Source of the DNA: Epiperipatus broadwayi
Taxonomy: Eukaryota > Onychophora > Udeonychophora > Euonychophora > Peripatidae
Reading direction: 5' to 3'
DNA length: 64,000 nucleotides
NCBI GenBank assembly: GCA_028023455.1
Contig: JAQFVV010012402.1
Span: 11,016,292 to 11,080,291 of the forward strand
Below, piece by piece: positions 23,519 to 36,590 of the stretch; positions within the stretch are counted from its first letter, which is position 1, and every line of letters starts with the position of its first letter. The notes beneath the pieces are model-generated. The model made no database searches. It saw nothing but the letters and a program-made list of their open reading frames with translations, and was not told the origin of the DNA. The position numbers were made by a program, and so were the translations under genes.

Positions 23519-24384
23519 AAAACTATAATGTCAAATGATTATTCAATTTTCACACCGGATTAAAATTTTTCACCAGCAATTATATAGAACTGTTAAGCCT
23601 ATTATATTATCTTGAAAGCAAGAATAGTCTGAGAGATTAGCTCAAGAGGTAAAAAGCAACACTCTAAAATGCCACTATAGACAGTTGGAACATCCATATA
23701 GCTCATATAACACAGCACAGTTTCAGGCAAGATTCCAAGGTAACTGAAATTAAACAAGACCCTTAAAGCAAAAATCTTTTATTCACAGTAAGGTAAAAAA
23801 GCTAACTATAAAATTTAGATCCATTTGCAGAAAAGTACTTGAAAAAATGTTGCTGAGTCACATTTAGAACAGTACTTCATTGGCAATATTTTATATGTTC
23901 AAGTTTAGAGCAAGAAGCTTTGGCATTATATAGTATCATGTCTTTAATAAGATAAGCAGTGTGTTGATAAATATTTTTATTAGATGGAGTCAAAGCATTG
24001 TTTTGACCTATTTCTTATTAGCATTAACAACTATTTATTTATAATCTTATCAACTATTACAGCTAATATTGTAAATATTTTATTGTTTAAATAGATGCAA
24101 TTAATCTTTTTACATTACTTTCATTTGTATCTTATTTATTAATTAGCTGTAGAACATTATTTTTTGACAGTAAAATATATATATATACCCTATTTTACTC
24201 CATTTTGAAATTAAATCAGTTGAGTTGAAAATGATTATGAATATAATTGAAAATATTACTATTGATTAAAGTTTATACTGAAATTTATTTTACTTACTAT
24301 TATTTGAAATATAATTATATTTTATTGCAATATTTTTATTAGCAAAGATTTCTTGTATTAATTTGTTGCATATATATAAAATTA
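23519..24384. other. AT-rich intergenic DNA
   Basis: No gene or repeat was recognised. Confidence 0.4.
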
Positions 24385-24864
24385 AGAGTGTGCTAATAAC
24401 TCTAAACAAGCTTTTTTTAATGATAAATGCTACAAAAGAATGCATCAAAATCTTTATCTAGGATTGTCCTCATCCCCAGACCAGTTTCAAGGTATGGCTC
24501 TCTTCATTGAGGAGCTAGGACACCATATTCAAAATAACAACTCAAGCTAAGCACTTATTTAATAGTTAACTCTTAAGAAGAAAATCTGAAATTTTCAGGC
24601 ATCTACATGTCTTTAAATTCAGCTCTCCAAATGAAATAATCATGTAGATGTCTAAAAATTTTAGATCTTTTTTTAAGAGTTAACTATTAGATAAGTGCTT
24701 AGCTTGAGTTGGTAATTTGAATCTGTTATTCTAGCTCTTCACTGAAGAAATCCCTAGGTCAAAACTGGTTTGGGGATGGGGAAAATTCTAGGTAAAGATT
24801 TTGCATTCTTTTGTAGCATTTATTATAAAAAAATAAGCTTGTTTAAAGCTATTAGCATACTCTT
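24385..24864. repeat. Large palindromic element, about 480 bp
   Basis: The arms (about 24385-24612 and about 24640-24864) mirror AGAGTGTGCTAATA, AACAAGCTTTTTT, GCTACAAAAGAATGCA, CAACTCAAGCTAAGCACTTA and AGTTAACTCTTAA, ending in an inner CATCTACATG pair. There is no coding sequence. It resembles a foldback or long-TIR MITE unrelated by sequence to the other palindromes. Confidence 0.82.
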
Positions 24865-27388
24865 TATTTTCCATATTTGTAAGTGCAAGCAATATTAAGT
24901 CATGTGATATATGACTTGATTATATATTTATATGCAGTAGATATCTAACAAGGAAACATGCTGTAAAAGGTGTTGCATCAGAGAAATAGTCAAAATAATT
25001 CAAAAGACAACTAAATGCTGAGGATTTATGTCTACTTGCCTAAACAAATGTAAAATTCTAAGTTACTAGATTAAAAAAAATAATGAATCTTTACATTCTC
25101 CTCCAATCTTGATTTGTTGACATTTTTTGAAATTGTAAAAAAAAATTTTTTTGATTAAGTTGCAATTCATCTAAACATGAGTTTTAGTCTGTTTTTTACC
25201 TATAACATTAATTTTAAAAGCATTAATTATTTGGGTTTTTCATTCTGTAGCGTAAGTTCTAATTAAAAAACTGAAAAGTGAATAAGCCAGAAAATATGCA
25301 TTTTTTGCTTAAAAAACAGATGTAATTCAATAATTCTCTGAATAAATTGCTATTGAAACATTGACAAGCATCCAAATAATCAATACTGGGTAAAATAATT
25401 TGCCATTTTTATGCCTTATTGATAACCCATTGTTCAATTAATTCGACTCAAGTCAATGTAAGAAACTTTCAATTTTTTATTTTATTTTTTAAAATAATCT
25501 TTAATTTTATCACTACAGTTGTATGCATTCCTAATCTTTGAAATAACGAAAAGTTTTCTTTTACTACTGCTTCGTTTCAGTAAAGAAAAGCATAGCCGAT
25601 TAAATGATGACAATGAAAAAAACACCGTAAACAGAAAATAGCACTCAATACACCATGCTGTGATGATCAAGTCCATCCTCTCTGTCTTTGTTTTTATTTG
25701 TTATTGTGGAATTCAAAAGAGCATTTTTGAATGGCTGTCAATAATAATAATGATATTATTTATATCATTTATTTTACCAATTCTTTCTCATATATTAATT
25801 TTTAATAATAATGCCGATCATGGTTCTAGTACTTAGATGGCTTATGTTGCCTCTCTCAAACCAAGAGTGAAAGTTTTATTATCAACATACCTGAATGAAA
25901 AAAACCGATATGTATGAGACATTATGCCATTGTTATAATTATAGCTAGAAAATACACAATCTTTAGGTTTTCTTCCCCTTATATCTTTGTGGCATATACT
26001 ATATGTTTTATTACTTTAATAAATTAATAACTTAAAAATTATTAATAATTTTGTTCTGATGTAATTTCACGTATTATTATACTACTAATAATATTGAAGT
26101 GAAAGTACCATATTAAAGGTGATTAGTGTTATTAGCTTTATATATCAATAAAATCATTCAAACTGATAAATTACACATTTAAATTATTGTTTAAATATAA
26201 AGGAACACTGATTGAAAATCAATAAATAGCTTACATAATTTGCTATGTTTACATGGTAATTAGAATTGAACAATACTTGAAAAATCAATACTTTCTATTA
26301 AAAAAAAAAAAAAGTTGAATTTTTATCGTGATAAATATTATAAAAATTACGCAAATGTCTAGACATGTTGTTAACGTTAAAATAAAACTTTGTTCTAGGT
26401 AATAGAATATGTTTTAAATCATCTATTAAAAGTATTTTTGTGTCTATTTAATGATATCATATTGATATTCTTTTACAACGCTAAAATATTTATTTATTTA
26501 TTTTTACAGAATACAAAAGCTTACGAGTTTTAAAAATAACTATAAAAATTCTATATATGTTTTGTGTGTGTGTGTGTAAGTAGAAGTCACATTTATCGAT
26601 AACAGTATCAAACATGTTATTTAAAACAAAGTTTAAATAATTAGTCCATTGTAGAGCAGAGAATTTTTTAATAACTTCTGTAAAAGAAAGGACAACAAAA
26701 ATTACTTGATAAGAATTGCTGATTTCCGGGTAGTGAGGATTTGAAAAAAACCTTTATTCTTGTTTTAAACTCTAACTAAGAGCCACTAGTTAATCATTTA
26801 TTAATAATAGGGCACAGTTAGGCAGATACGTTGTTATGGGACATAATATTAAACATTATGTGTTTTTTTATGCAAAAGAAATTAAATCTGTGATAAATTA
26901 AGTAAATTCTTTAATCTCATTATTAGTAATATGGAAATGTTAATATTTATATAATTCTTTGGAAATATTTCATATTTTATTATTTCAATGACATTTAATA
27001 AAATAATTAGATGGTTAGTTTATTAGGAGAACATGTGATATTTGAGGAACAGAAACCATATATTTTGCTCTGATCTGGGAACTTTTAGTTTTCAAATCTA
27101 TATATTCTTGATGTGATAGTATTTTATGTTCATATTAACCGTCTAGAGATTTATAAAGTGCATCATCACAATCTGAGTTTAGATCAATGGAAGAATGACA
27201 GATTTAATAATGAATAATTTATGGATCAATTCCTAATGTAGTAAAAACAAAAAACAGTTTATTCGACTCCTGAGGACGTAAGAACCATACAATTATCATT
27301 AAAATGTCAATGAACAAATGATTATTGTTTCTTATCATGAGAATTGATGAATGAATTTATAAACAACTATTTTTAATATAATTTGATT
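24865..27388. other. AT-rich intergenic DNA
   Basis: No supported gene. A 64-codon minus-strand frame (25676-25482) has no recognisable domain. A (GT)n tract lies near 26560. Confidence 0.4.
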
Positions 27389-27441
27389 TAATTAGAAGGG
27401 ATTTGAACTCAGACTTTCAAGCTCCAAATCCCATCTAATTA
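27389..27441 (-). repeat. tRNA-like hairpin with B-box word
   Basis: TAATTAGAAGGGATTTGAAC pairs with GCTCCAAATCCCATCTAATTA around a 10-base loop. The minus strand reads GAGTTCAAATCCC, a good Pol III B-box word, so this may be a mirrored SINE fragment. Confidence 0.4.
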
Positions 27442-28554
27442 CATTAAGTTCAGTATAGACAATATATTTATATTTACATTATAATTTGATTTACAAATGT
27501 CAAAATTTCTGCACTCACAACTTTGATACCAATCCCTTCAGATAAAGACATTAATAATTACTACTAATCACTTGTTCAACTAGAAATTATCTCTAGTCCA
27601 GATATAAATATTATGTTTCAAGAAGGTTTTAAATGTATCTTTAATTTAAGATTTAAAAGTTTTTTTTAATCAAAGGCACACTACTAATTCAACCTTTTTG
27701 GGACAGAAATCTTGATGCGCTACAGTTTTGGCCTAAGAATCATATTTGACTTTTAATAATTATAAAAATAAATACTAACTTATAACTTCAATTAATTATG
27801 ATCAAGAAATAAATTTATTTATAAATGTAATTTTAATTTTTATCAATACTAATTAGTAATCTAATCACATCTATTAACTCCTAACATTACATATTTTAAC
27901 ATAATATTTAATTTTAACAAAAAGTGAATCTTTTTTCTGTAACAAACTCATAAAAATTTGTAAGATTACTGAATACTAAACAATTTTTAAATAGAGGATT
28001 TCAGAGCAAAACATCTTTAATTATATATAAAGAAGAAGAATATTGAAGAAGAGACTACTAAATGCTAGTAATCATGTTTTTAAGGTCTTTCCATTTCTGT
28101 TTACTTTCTAATTAATAATATCTAGGCACCCATTTACTAACCAATGTTTAATAGCTATATGAGTTGGCTACTATTTTCCAAACCATGATTTTCTAATTAT
28201 CTGAAGAATTTGAACACCAAATTATAGATATGTCAGATGGATGTATTTTTATTATTTCTCAGAAACTTTTCTTAGCATAATAATGAATAGTATAATAAAT
28301 AATTTGATATTTCCATACATGTATTAAAAATAAATAATATAGAATTTTTGAAATTCTGTCATATATCTACTTTATAATTAAATGTTTATTTACAGTCAAA
28401 GTAAATAATATTTATTAAAGCTTGTCATTAAAGTGATATTTCAGTAAAGAGTTTCTATAGCTTTTCTCTCATATAATATGAGCCTGGTAATAAAACTGTT
28501 GAGATAATCCTGAAATATTTTGTGTAGCAATTGGATTAATATAGCCACCTAGTA

Positions 28555-29260
28555 ATATATACATATGTTATAAATTAACAATTTTAACAGATGTAATTGT
28601 TTAAATATTTTAATATGTGGAAATATCTGTTATATTTTTCATATTAGAAAAATTAATCTTCAGACATTAATAGACAAAAATCAAAGAAAATAGTAAGTTG
28701 TAAATGCTTCCTGTGTTCAAAAGGGTACCTCTTCTAATTACAAATCTCTTGCTATTATGTAGAGATTAAAGCACTACAATATTTATTTAAGATTAAGGAA
28801 AGAAAACTAACAACCTTTTACACATTCCTTATAAAGAATAGACTATTCCCCCAATTAGATGCTATAAATTAATAATTTTTAACAGATGTAAATGGTTAAA
28901 TATTTTAATATGTGAAAATAAATAGTAAACTGTATATGCTTTCTTCATTCAACGGGGATATTTTTTTAAATGCAATCTTTTAGTATTATATAGAAACTAA
29001 AACACAATAGTATTTATTTATGGTTTAATGAAAGAAATTAATCTTTCACACATTCCTTATAAATAATAGACTGTTCTACCTATCAGTTAGATGTTATAAA
29101 TTAGTAATTTTTAACGAATATAATTGTTTAAATTTTTTAAGCCATAAATAAATATTGTAGCACTTTGGTCTCTATGTATCACAAAGAAATTGTATTTAGA
29201 AGAATTATCCTTTTGAATGAAGGAAATGTTTACAGTTTCCTATTTTCATTGATTACTATC
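28555..29260. repeat. Complex repeat: two direct units plus an inverted third
   Basis: Units at about 28565-28860 and 28861-29095 share ATAAATTAA..ATTTT, ACAGATGTAA, GTTAAATATTTTAATATGTG, AATAGTAA and CACATTCCTTATAAA in order. A third, partial copy (about 29145-29255) is in the opposite orientation: its AAATATTGTAGCACTTTGGT matches the complement of ACTAAAACACAATAGTATTT. No coding sequence. Confidence 0.65.
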
Positions 29261-29393
29261 TATTAAGATCTGATGGTATTTTTTATAATATGAAAAATAT
29301 AACATATATTTTCTCATATTAAAATAAATATACAAGTTGTAATTTAATGTTTTTATGCCCATTTTTTTTTTACCATGATTCAGTATTCAAAGT

Positions 29394-29476
29394 TTTCAAT
29401 TTTAGAGATATTTATTATATTTCAATTTTAGAGATATTTATTATATTTCAATTTTAGAGATATTTATTATATTTAT
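29394..29476 (+). repeat. 26-bp tandem repeat, three copies
   Basis: The unit TTTCAATTTTAGAGATATTT + ATTATA occurs three times in a row with essentially no change, so the amplification is recent. Confidence 0.9.
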
Positions 29477-31717
29477 AGTAAAATATATATGTGTGTGCGC
29501 ATGTGTAAATATAGTTTTCATGTTTTTTGATTTATATGGCTGTTATTATTATTATGAAACCATTTCAGCTACCTAAAGCTTAATTAAAAAATGAATAGAG
29601 GAAATATGAACTTGAAGAGAATTTCAAAAGTAAACGTCTAATGTAAAAATAAAAATACTATATTTATTTTCATATCTTAATCTAGATTTCTTAAATAATT
29701 AAAAATATTTTAAAAGTCCAAGCAAATTATATTAGCACTGAATGTTATATTATATTTCATTTTATGTAATGGAGTCATAAAAATCAATCAAAAATAATAG
29801 GCCATATCTTTTTAAAACTGTTTTGATTTCTTTATTAACTTTAGCTGATAAATAATTTTATTCACTTTGATCATAATTAGCCATTCATAAACGAAGTGTG
29901 TCAGTTCTAAATCCAGAAGAAAATAAAAACAGTAAAAATAGAGAGAAAAAACAAATTAGAAAAGTATCAGTTAAAAAGAGATTGGAATAATAATTGCCTA
30001 TGTAATTAAAGGATGGAAATGTAGTTGAAAAAGCACTCAATCTATTGTTGCAACTAATGTAAAGCAGCGACTTATAGATTGAAAGACCCACACATTTCTT
30101 ATACACACATATAGTGACTATATACTTTCTTACAATAAGACCTTTTTTCACTTTGTTTTATATTAAGTCGTACTCACTCAGGTTGATTTAGTTAAAAATT
30201 TATTGGAAGTGTCTCTTTTAAAATGTTTTTTTTTTTGTTCTATTATGTGTGTTAATATAATATAAGCACCTTCTTTGTTCTGCTATGGTTTTCATCTAAA
30301 AATATCAATATTTGCTGTATTTTTAGTGAGGTGTGTTAATTTCTCCTAGTTTTATAATCAACATCTTTGTCATTTAAGAAATCATATGATACTTTAGTTA
30401 GCTCTTCATTTTATAATATATTTCTGATACTTATTGACATTGCAAAAATTATTCCAGACCTTGCTGGGTCTATCACTTCTACCTTTTCTGTATGTAGATA
30501 TATTACTTCTTTCTGTAATGGATGCAGTTTAAGGCAATGACAAAGTAAACTGTACTCGGGTTCTTATAATTTAAAAAATCAATTCTCAGTTAAATAAACT
30601 ACAAACATAATATCAGTTTGAACTATAGCATTTTAATTCAATCACATTATTAAGTCCAATATTTATATAATATTGAAACAACTAATGTGGGAAAAAAACC
30701 AAACTGTATCACTTCAATATAACAAATGCATTATCGGACAGATAATGAATGAATAACCTAGGGCTATAATCATTATGTGTTCCAAATGCAAAAAGCTCTA
30801 AAAATTCACTATCATTCCTATTTTTTTTACCATGGTCAATGATTAGTTATAGGAAGGCATAAAGATAAATCAAGCTCACATTTTTATGGAATCGCTTATA
30901 CCTCACAGCTGGAATAAATAATAAAGCAGTTAATCAAGAAATTTTGATGTTCATTGTTTGAGACAAAATTTTTCACTTGCTGTAAATCAGTCTTAATGCA
31001 AAAGTATATAATGATATAAATTCTAATGTCCACTATGCACAAAGAATAAAAAACCTAATCCATTTCTCTATAAATGCATTAGCCACTCAAGCTCAGAACA
31101 AAAACTGTTAACAACATGAAGGAAAATAGACATTACTATTTCTCTCTTGACAACCTTCAATATAACTTTCCCCAATATAAAATGTTTTATAAATACACAA
31201 GGAGCATCCTAGTCTCCAATCACCCTGCCCATTTTTCTAACACAATAATAAACAAGTGGTAACAATAAAGCAAAAAAAGTAAAATGATTGTCTTAACAGA
31301 TAATAAAAGTAACTACCCAGGCAGTTTTAAATCAGAGATCAAAACTATAGATTGAACATTCTTAAACAAATGAGTGACAACTCAATAGCTGACCAAAAAT
31401 ATCTAGCAAACAAAAAATTATTGATAGAAAAAAATATAAACCTTTCAACTAATGTAATAACTTTTTTTGTATAACATATAAAAGGAACTCAGCACAACAT
31501 GAAGAATTACTATAATGTAACCAAGGAATATAATCACATGTCATTCCTATAACTTCACACTATTCTCTCACTATCTGTGATAGATGCAACAAATGTAACC
31601 TAAGATCAAAATAAAGTTTTGAAACATAAATCTAAAAATAAGTTACACTGAATAATATACATGCATCCAACATGTAAACCGTTACTACTAATCTATTTTA
31701 GAAAATGAGTACTTATA
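29477..31717. other. AT-rich intergenic DNA
   Basis: No supported gene. Stop-poor stretches around 31.08-31.45 kb (plus) resemble decayed coding DNA but match no family I know. Confidence 0.35.
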
Positions 31718-31897
31718 TATTAGACAAGCTGCCTGTGTTTGCGATGGCAGAATTCCATATTTTTCTCCAGTGGGGGAGATATCTGTGATGGCAAAATGCT
31801 GTAATTGTGACTTTTGAATATGGCATTATGACATCACAAATACCCCACTTCCCATTGGATAAAGATATGGCATTCCATCTTTGCCTTTACAAACATG
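31718..31897. repeat. Imperfect inverted repeat
   Basis: TGTTTGCGATGGCAGAATTCC, GGGGGAGATATCTGTGATGG and AAAATGC on the left are mirrored, with mismatches, by GCATTATGACATCACAAATA, CCCCACTT, GGCATTCCATC and TTTACAAACA on the right. It looks like an aged MITE. Confidence 0.55.
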
Positions 31898-33180
31898 GGT
31901 TGCAGGACTAATTAATACATGCTCCAGAAAATGTTATCAATAGTTAAAATATATTTGATATTTTTATTATTGTTTATAATAAGAATTGTCTTCAATTTAT
32001 TCTGCAACCATTTATTATAAATGACCACCAGATGGCATAATGCTGGGACTATTTCCTGGTGTTTGCCTTCAACAGTGACGATTAGAATTATAGCATTGCA
32101 TAGTCTGGCGTCCACCGACTATTCAGTTTTATTGCAGATAGTTGGAGGTAAAAAATGATTTTGAAATCTTATAATAAATCTGATCATCATTAATAGCAAA
32201 AAATATTTGATAATTTAAAGTATAAATCTTTCGCCAAAGTTTATATATATAATTTTAAAAAAAGAAAAGAAAATACATAATAAATTCTAATGTGTTAATG
32301 AATAAAACTTTTCGAATTAGTTATACGTTTTTAAAATATTATGATTATATTTTTGATTAAAAATAAATAAAATCATTTTCTTTTGTTATTATCAGAATGA
32401 CCTATTTGTATAGCAACTGATTACTTATTCGTTTGATGATGTTTTTCTTTTCGAAAATCATTTTAAGACCACCAGCCATTCTAGCTATACTTAAATAGAA
32501 CATTTTAAGCCAATAGCAGATTGACCTAGTTAAACTTGGTTAAGATATATTTCCTGTGAAAAAGCTTTATAGACGAACAAATAAAGAGGAAGGAAACTTA
32601 TAGATGTTGAAAAAGAAATGCGGCAAAAAGTACTTATATTTACTTTTGATTATTATCCTCCACTTGATGAAAATAAAATATTTTATTTTGTTTTTATTCA
32701 GTTCAATTGGTTTTGATTGTATTTTTAAAAAATGTTATCAAAACCTAAGTTATACCAACTTAAATTTATTTTATGCGTTGTTATTATTTAAAATAAATGC
32801 ATTATATAGATACAAGAACTTTTAAAAATAGAAAAAGCTAAAACAGTCTTTAAATAACCCTAAGCAAAAGGAAAAGATCTATCAGGCAGTCCTTTATAGG
32901 AGAAAATGAAGGTCAACAACATTATTCAATAAGTTGTAATTTTCCTGACAATAGTAGTTAGAATGAGTATTTTTTTACCATTTAGGAATGTATAGATAGT
33001 CATTAAACTTATAAATGATAATTATCTAAGTTAGCTATGGATTAGCTATAAGAAGAAAAAATCTTATTTTTGATTGGAGTCGGGAAAAGAATCAGATTTT
33101 TCCTATCCTAGTTTTAAACCTAGATTATAGCTATAGTGGACAGTAGTTGATATCACTATGTAAAAATATATACTACCTCA
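31898..33180. other. AT-rich intergenic DNA
   Basis: Nothing recognisable. A 73-codon plus-strand frame at 32604-32825 is hydrophobic and AT-driven and is unlikely to be a gene. Confidence 0.35.
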
Positions 33181-33184
33181 GCCC

Positions 33185-33268
33185 TGCATGGTTTGAGGCA
33201 ATGGTAGAGTGACAGAGTCTAGGGCACAAAGTTTAGGAATTTTGACTCCAGCTCATTCACTTTTGTTC
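33185..33268 (+). repeat. Degenerate tRNA-like SINE head
   Basis: GGTTTGAGGCAATGGTAGAG resembles an A-box region and TTTAGGAATTTTGACTCC a decayed B box (ancestral GGTTCGACTCC type), about 50 bp apart. An old SINE copy is the likely reading. Confidence 0.45.
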
Positions 33269-33429
33269 TTGACCGTTTTATAAAATCCGGAGCAATAAAT
33301 CATTTGATTATTTCAATTTATAGATTTGTGGTAAACAAATTATAAATCAGAAATGTATAGATAAGCATTAAAACACTAAGCATCACATGATCACCATTTT
33401 ATGTGCTTTCACAAGCTATTAAAATAGTG

Positions 33430-34478
33430 ATGTGATGTGATGTACTGTAGCTTCTTCTTAAACGAAGTAAAAAATCTCAGCAATTATACCAAGAAAAACT
33501 TGTTAGCTACTTAAATTTTACATTCCCCAGTCTAATTTTCCCCATATTCTGCTCCATCCCATTTCCACAACATAATCTTTGTCAACTCTACAGCCTTTAT
33601 ATCTAAATCCCCCTTATATTTTTCCAAACCCAGCATAAAAACCAATAATCTACTTTCTGTATAATCACTTTTTTCATATTTATTTTCCCATAACTTCATT
33701 ATATGTGCCCTTTCTGTTTTCAAGTATTTACATTCAATTAACAAATGCCTAATGTTTTCTATATTTTCTTTACATAATTTACAGACTAAATCACCCATAT
33801 TTTTCTATTTACATGTATATTCTCTTGTTACTAAAGATCCTGTTCAAGCCTTAAATAATAAACTACATTCCTTACTATTATCATAAATTAACTCACACCT
33901 AATATTTTGTTTATTTCTATATATATTTAAACTCTTTTTACTCTCCATACTAGATCTCCATCTCTCAAACTCCCTATTCTTTCTTAGTAAATCTATTCTT
34001 TTATCCCATTCTTTACCACTATAACACTTAACAATTCTCCTAACACAATCATCCCATCTTTTATACAAATATACAGATATAAATTCTTTATCTAAGTCTT
34101 TTGCATATCATATTACCTTTCTCACCCATCTTGTTACCTGCCCTTTACTCATAACCCAATTAAATATTATTTTAGCTATTCTTTTATTATCCATAAACTG
34201 CAATCTACCAAACATTTTCATTTTACTTTTTGCATCTCTCATATGAAAACTTGACCATCCCATTTCTCCTTGAATTGCCTCCCTTGCTGTCCATACATCT
34301 GCATCCAATGCATGTCTTCCTACTTCCATTTGAATTTTTTTTAAGTAATTCAATACCCCATTACTAACATATAATGCATCATTACCATATGTTAATCCTG
34401 CTACTGCAACTCCTTTCCATATAATTTTAGCTACATCATATTTATTATATGAAAACACTGTTAATTTCTTTATCTCTC
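33430..34478 (-). pseudogene. LINE 3' end: RT C-terminal domain with CCHC-like knuckle
   Basis: Minus-strand reading in three frames: KIIWKGVAVAGLTYGNDALY and GEMGWSSFHMRDAKSKMKMF (34494-34108); YLYKRWDDCVRRIVKCYSGK (34068-33844); and a knuckle, VCKLCKENIENIRHLLIECK (33798-33532). 'WKGVAVPGLTYGND', 'QGDMGWSSFEAREA' and the C-x2-C-x(8-9)-H-x4-C knuckle typify the C-terminus of a LINE RT protein. At its 3' end (33424-33444) the minus strand reads ACATCACATCACATCACT, a short tandem tail like that of CR1-type elements. It is 5'-truncated within family 1 sequence. Two frameshifts, otherwise well preserved. Confidence 0.8.
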
Positions 34479-34564
34479 CATACAATAGTGCCACTTAGTG
34501 CAAGCCATTGTAATTAATGGATGTAAGAAAGTTTGTGCATGAAATTCCTATCTAGTGCCTACTC

Positions 34565-34625
34565 ATCCAATATCCCCAGATGAGTTTCTAACTTGTGGCT
34601 TTCATCAGTGAAAAGCCTTGGATCT
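34565..34625 (-). ncRNA. Hammerhead motif, family 1 copy C
   Basis: CTGATGA (34608-34602) and GAAA are intact. Stem II is AGC/GTT with a 5-base loop. The cleavage triplet is ATC and stem III is weakened (ACTCATC in place of ACTAGTC). Activity is uncertain. Confidence 0.6.
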
Positions 34626-34674
34626 GGGAACACCAGACTGGATATGAGAGCATTGCAGCTAGGTGCAGCACTCT

Positions 34675-34737
34675 CAGATCCAAGACTTTTCACTGATGAA
34701 AGTTACAAGCTGGAAACTAGTCTGGGGATATGGATGA
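34675..34737 (+). ncRNA. Hammerhead ribozyme, family 1 copy D
   Basis: All core boxes are present: CTGATGA (34693-34699), stem II AGT/GCT around TACAA, GAAA (34713-34716), then CTAGTC with the predicted cut after C34722. Stem I pairs TTTTCA with TGGGGA (wobbles allowed), then ATCCA with TGGAT after an internal loop. Stem III is the self-complementary ACTAGT with no loop, the short stem III type described for Penelope-like elements and retrozymes. It is one of the two best-preserved copies. Confidence 0.75.
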
Positions 34738-34830
34738 ATAGGTACTATATAGAGATTTTATGCACAAACATGGCACTACTATATGGAAAGTTTGTTACTG
34801 TTTTCTAGATAGCATACAAGTATAAAGGCA

Positions 34831-36209
34831 AAATAAAATGTATAAATTTGATACCCAACACAGCATGCATCTATACTTCTAGATCCCAGTAGGAATAATT
34901 AAGATAAAATAGTTTATTATATTTGATAGTAACCAGAATATTTATTATGTTCAGTATTAATATTTAGAGAGCATGGATAATATTAAGTTCTGTTACAAGA
35001 TTATCTTTCCATTTGCAAAAAAAAGTATTGCTAATAAAATGCATGTTTGGGACCATGGTCACTGTGCTTAGAGTTTAAACTTCAGGTGTTTGAATTTCAG
35101 ATTATTAGGTGGGTCCTATAAAAAATAAAGGCTGCTACTGAAAGTAGTGTGCACACTCATTGATAAAATCATTAACCAAAAACTAATCTGCTATTTGGTA
35201 GAAAGAGCTGTCTAGTATCTATTGATTACTAAAAATCTTTAATAAATGGCCTTGGTGGAGAATTATAGAATGGATTATTACTTCTAATATAGGTATTCTT
35301 TATATAATTGTTTTTTAATTGTCATAGTCAAATACTTTCCTATTTACAATAAGAAAAAGTCAACTTTGAACTGAAAATCACATGAGTAAGAACTTTGTAT
35401 ACATTATTAGATAATGTTTGTCAAAACCTAAAAATAAGTGTTTTAAGTACAGACACAATGATAATAATTTATAATGGTTGTCATAAACACAATGACCTTT
35501 ATGGGAAAAGAATTTATTTCTGTATGTGGAACTTAAGCTGTTTAGATAGAATTGCCACCATGTAAATTTGTAATAGAATATGATTTTTTATTTTGATGAT
35601 TTGTCGCATGTAATATCAAATAGACCTCAATAATGCTACATTAATTCTGGATCTCTTTTCTGATAAGGAGAGAAATAAACAGTTTGTGATTCACACTCTG
35701 TATTGAGGGAATAAAGTCACCTCTTTATTTTTAATAATAAAAAAAAACAAACACCCATAATATGAATAAATATTTCACAATACAAATTACAGTATTTACA
35801 TATTGTGTTTACAAAATAGAGATTTGAAACATTGAGATCAAAACTACTACTATAAGACATAAATCTCAATGTGTATAATGTTTATATAGCATAGGTTTAA
35901 TTAAACTGACTTCTCTTAGATCTTACATAAATGTTATTTATTATTTATTTGTTGAAAATTAATAAATATTAAAAACAGAAATTAATGAGTCCATTATGTT
36001 TTTTTTTCATATAAATTATAATAAAAAATAAAAATTTCATATATGAAAGCTTGATGCTAATAATTTTAAGCATATGTAAATGATTCCTACTGTTGATTAA
36101 ATATGTAACATTTAGGAATATAAATATTTCACTGAACAATCACATCCTTGTAATATTTTCAGTAATAATTGTTCTGTGAAGTATTTATGGCACCTATATA
36201 TATATATAT
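34831..36209. other. AT-rich DNA; weak tRNA-like trace
   Basis: No gene. Near 35050-35117, GGGACCATGGTCACTG...GGTGTTTGAATTTC vaguely resembles a tRNA-derived head. A (TA)n tract lies at about 36196-36214. Confidence 0.3.
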
Positions 36210-36590
36210 ATATATTAATTACCTAAAAAGCTTTTTTTAGTACATGGTATTGTGTCCTTCCAAATGTTAGGCATCTATTTTAACATTAAGCAATTACTGC
36301 AGATAGAACATCATGTAGTATTCTATAATGGAGTTAAATAACAACCATAACAAAATAAAACATGAATAAAACATAATAAAATTATGATACTGACATTCAA
36401 TAGAAGTTGAAAAAATTGACTATATATCATTACAATATGCAAAATAAATAAAACATAAGCTATACAACTTTATATACTCTACCTTGTTATATAATTTTTC
36501 ATTCATTTTTAATTGACCAGTTATTAATTAAATTTAGCATAGTTTTATAAATATTCATACAATTATTTAAGTTATGCTAAATTGATATGT
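36210..36590 (+). repeat. Dispersed repeat Q, copy 1
   Basis: The reverse complement of this interval matches 39848-40190 in order: AATTGACCAGT, TTTTATAAATATTCATACAA, TCAATTTTTTCAAC, AACATGTTTTGTTATTG-like words and a TTAATTACCTAAAAAGC-like end. The identity of the element is unknown. Confidence 0.6.

Larger units (their letters stand above)
33365..34830. repeat. Family 1 hammerhead repeat interrupted by a LINE
   Basis: The left end (33370-33425) has CATCACATGATCACCATTTT and GCTTTCACAAGC..ATTAAAA, as in other family 1 copies. The body resumes at about 34479 with CTCCATACAATAGTGCCACT and runs to about 34800. In uninterrupted copies these parts are nearly contiguous, so the LINE at about 33430-34478 was inserted into it. 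The right part contains two hammerhead motifs in opposite orientation. Confidence 0.7.

Noticed and set aside
32604-32825. 73-codon hydrophobic frame as a small membrane protein.
   Set aside because: Composition is what A/T-rich DNA gives by chance; no start context, domain or neighbour supports it.
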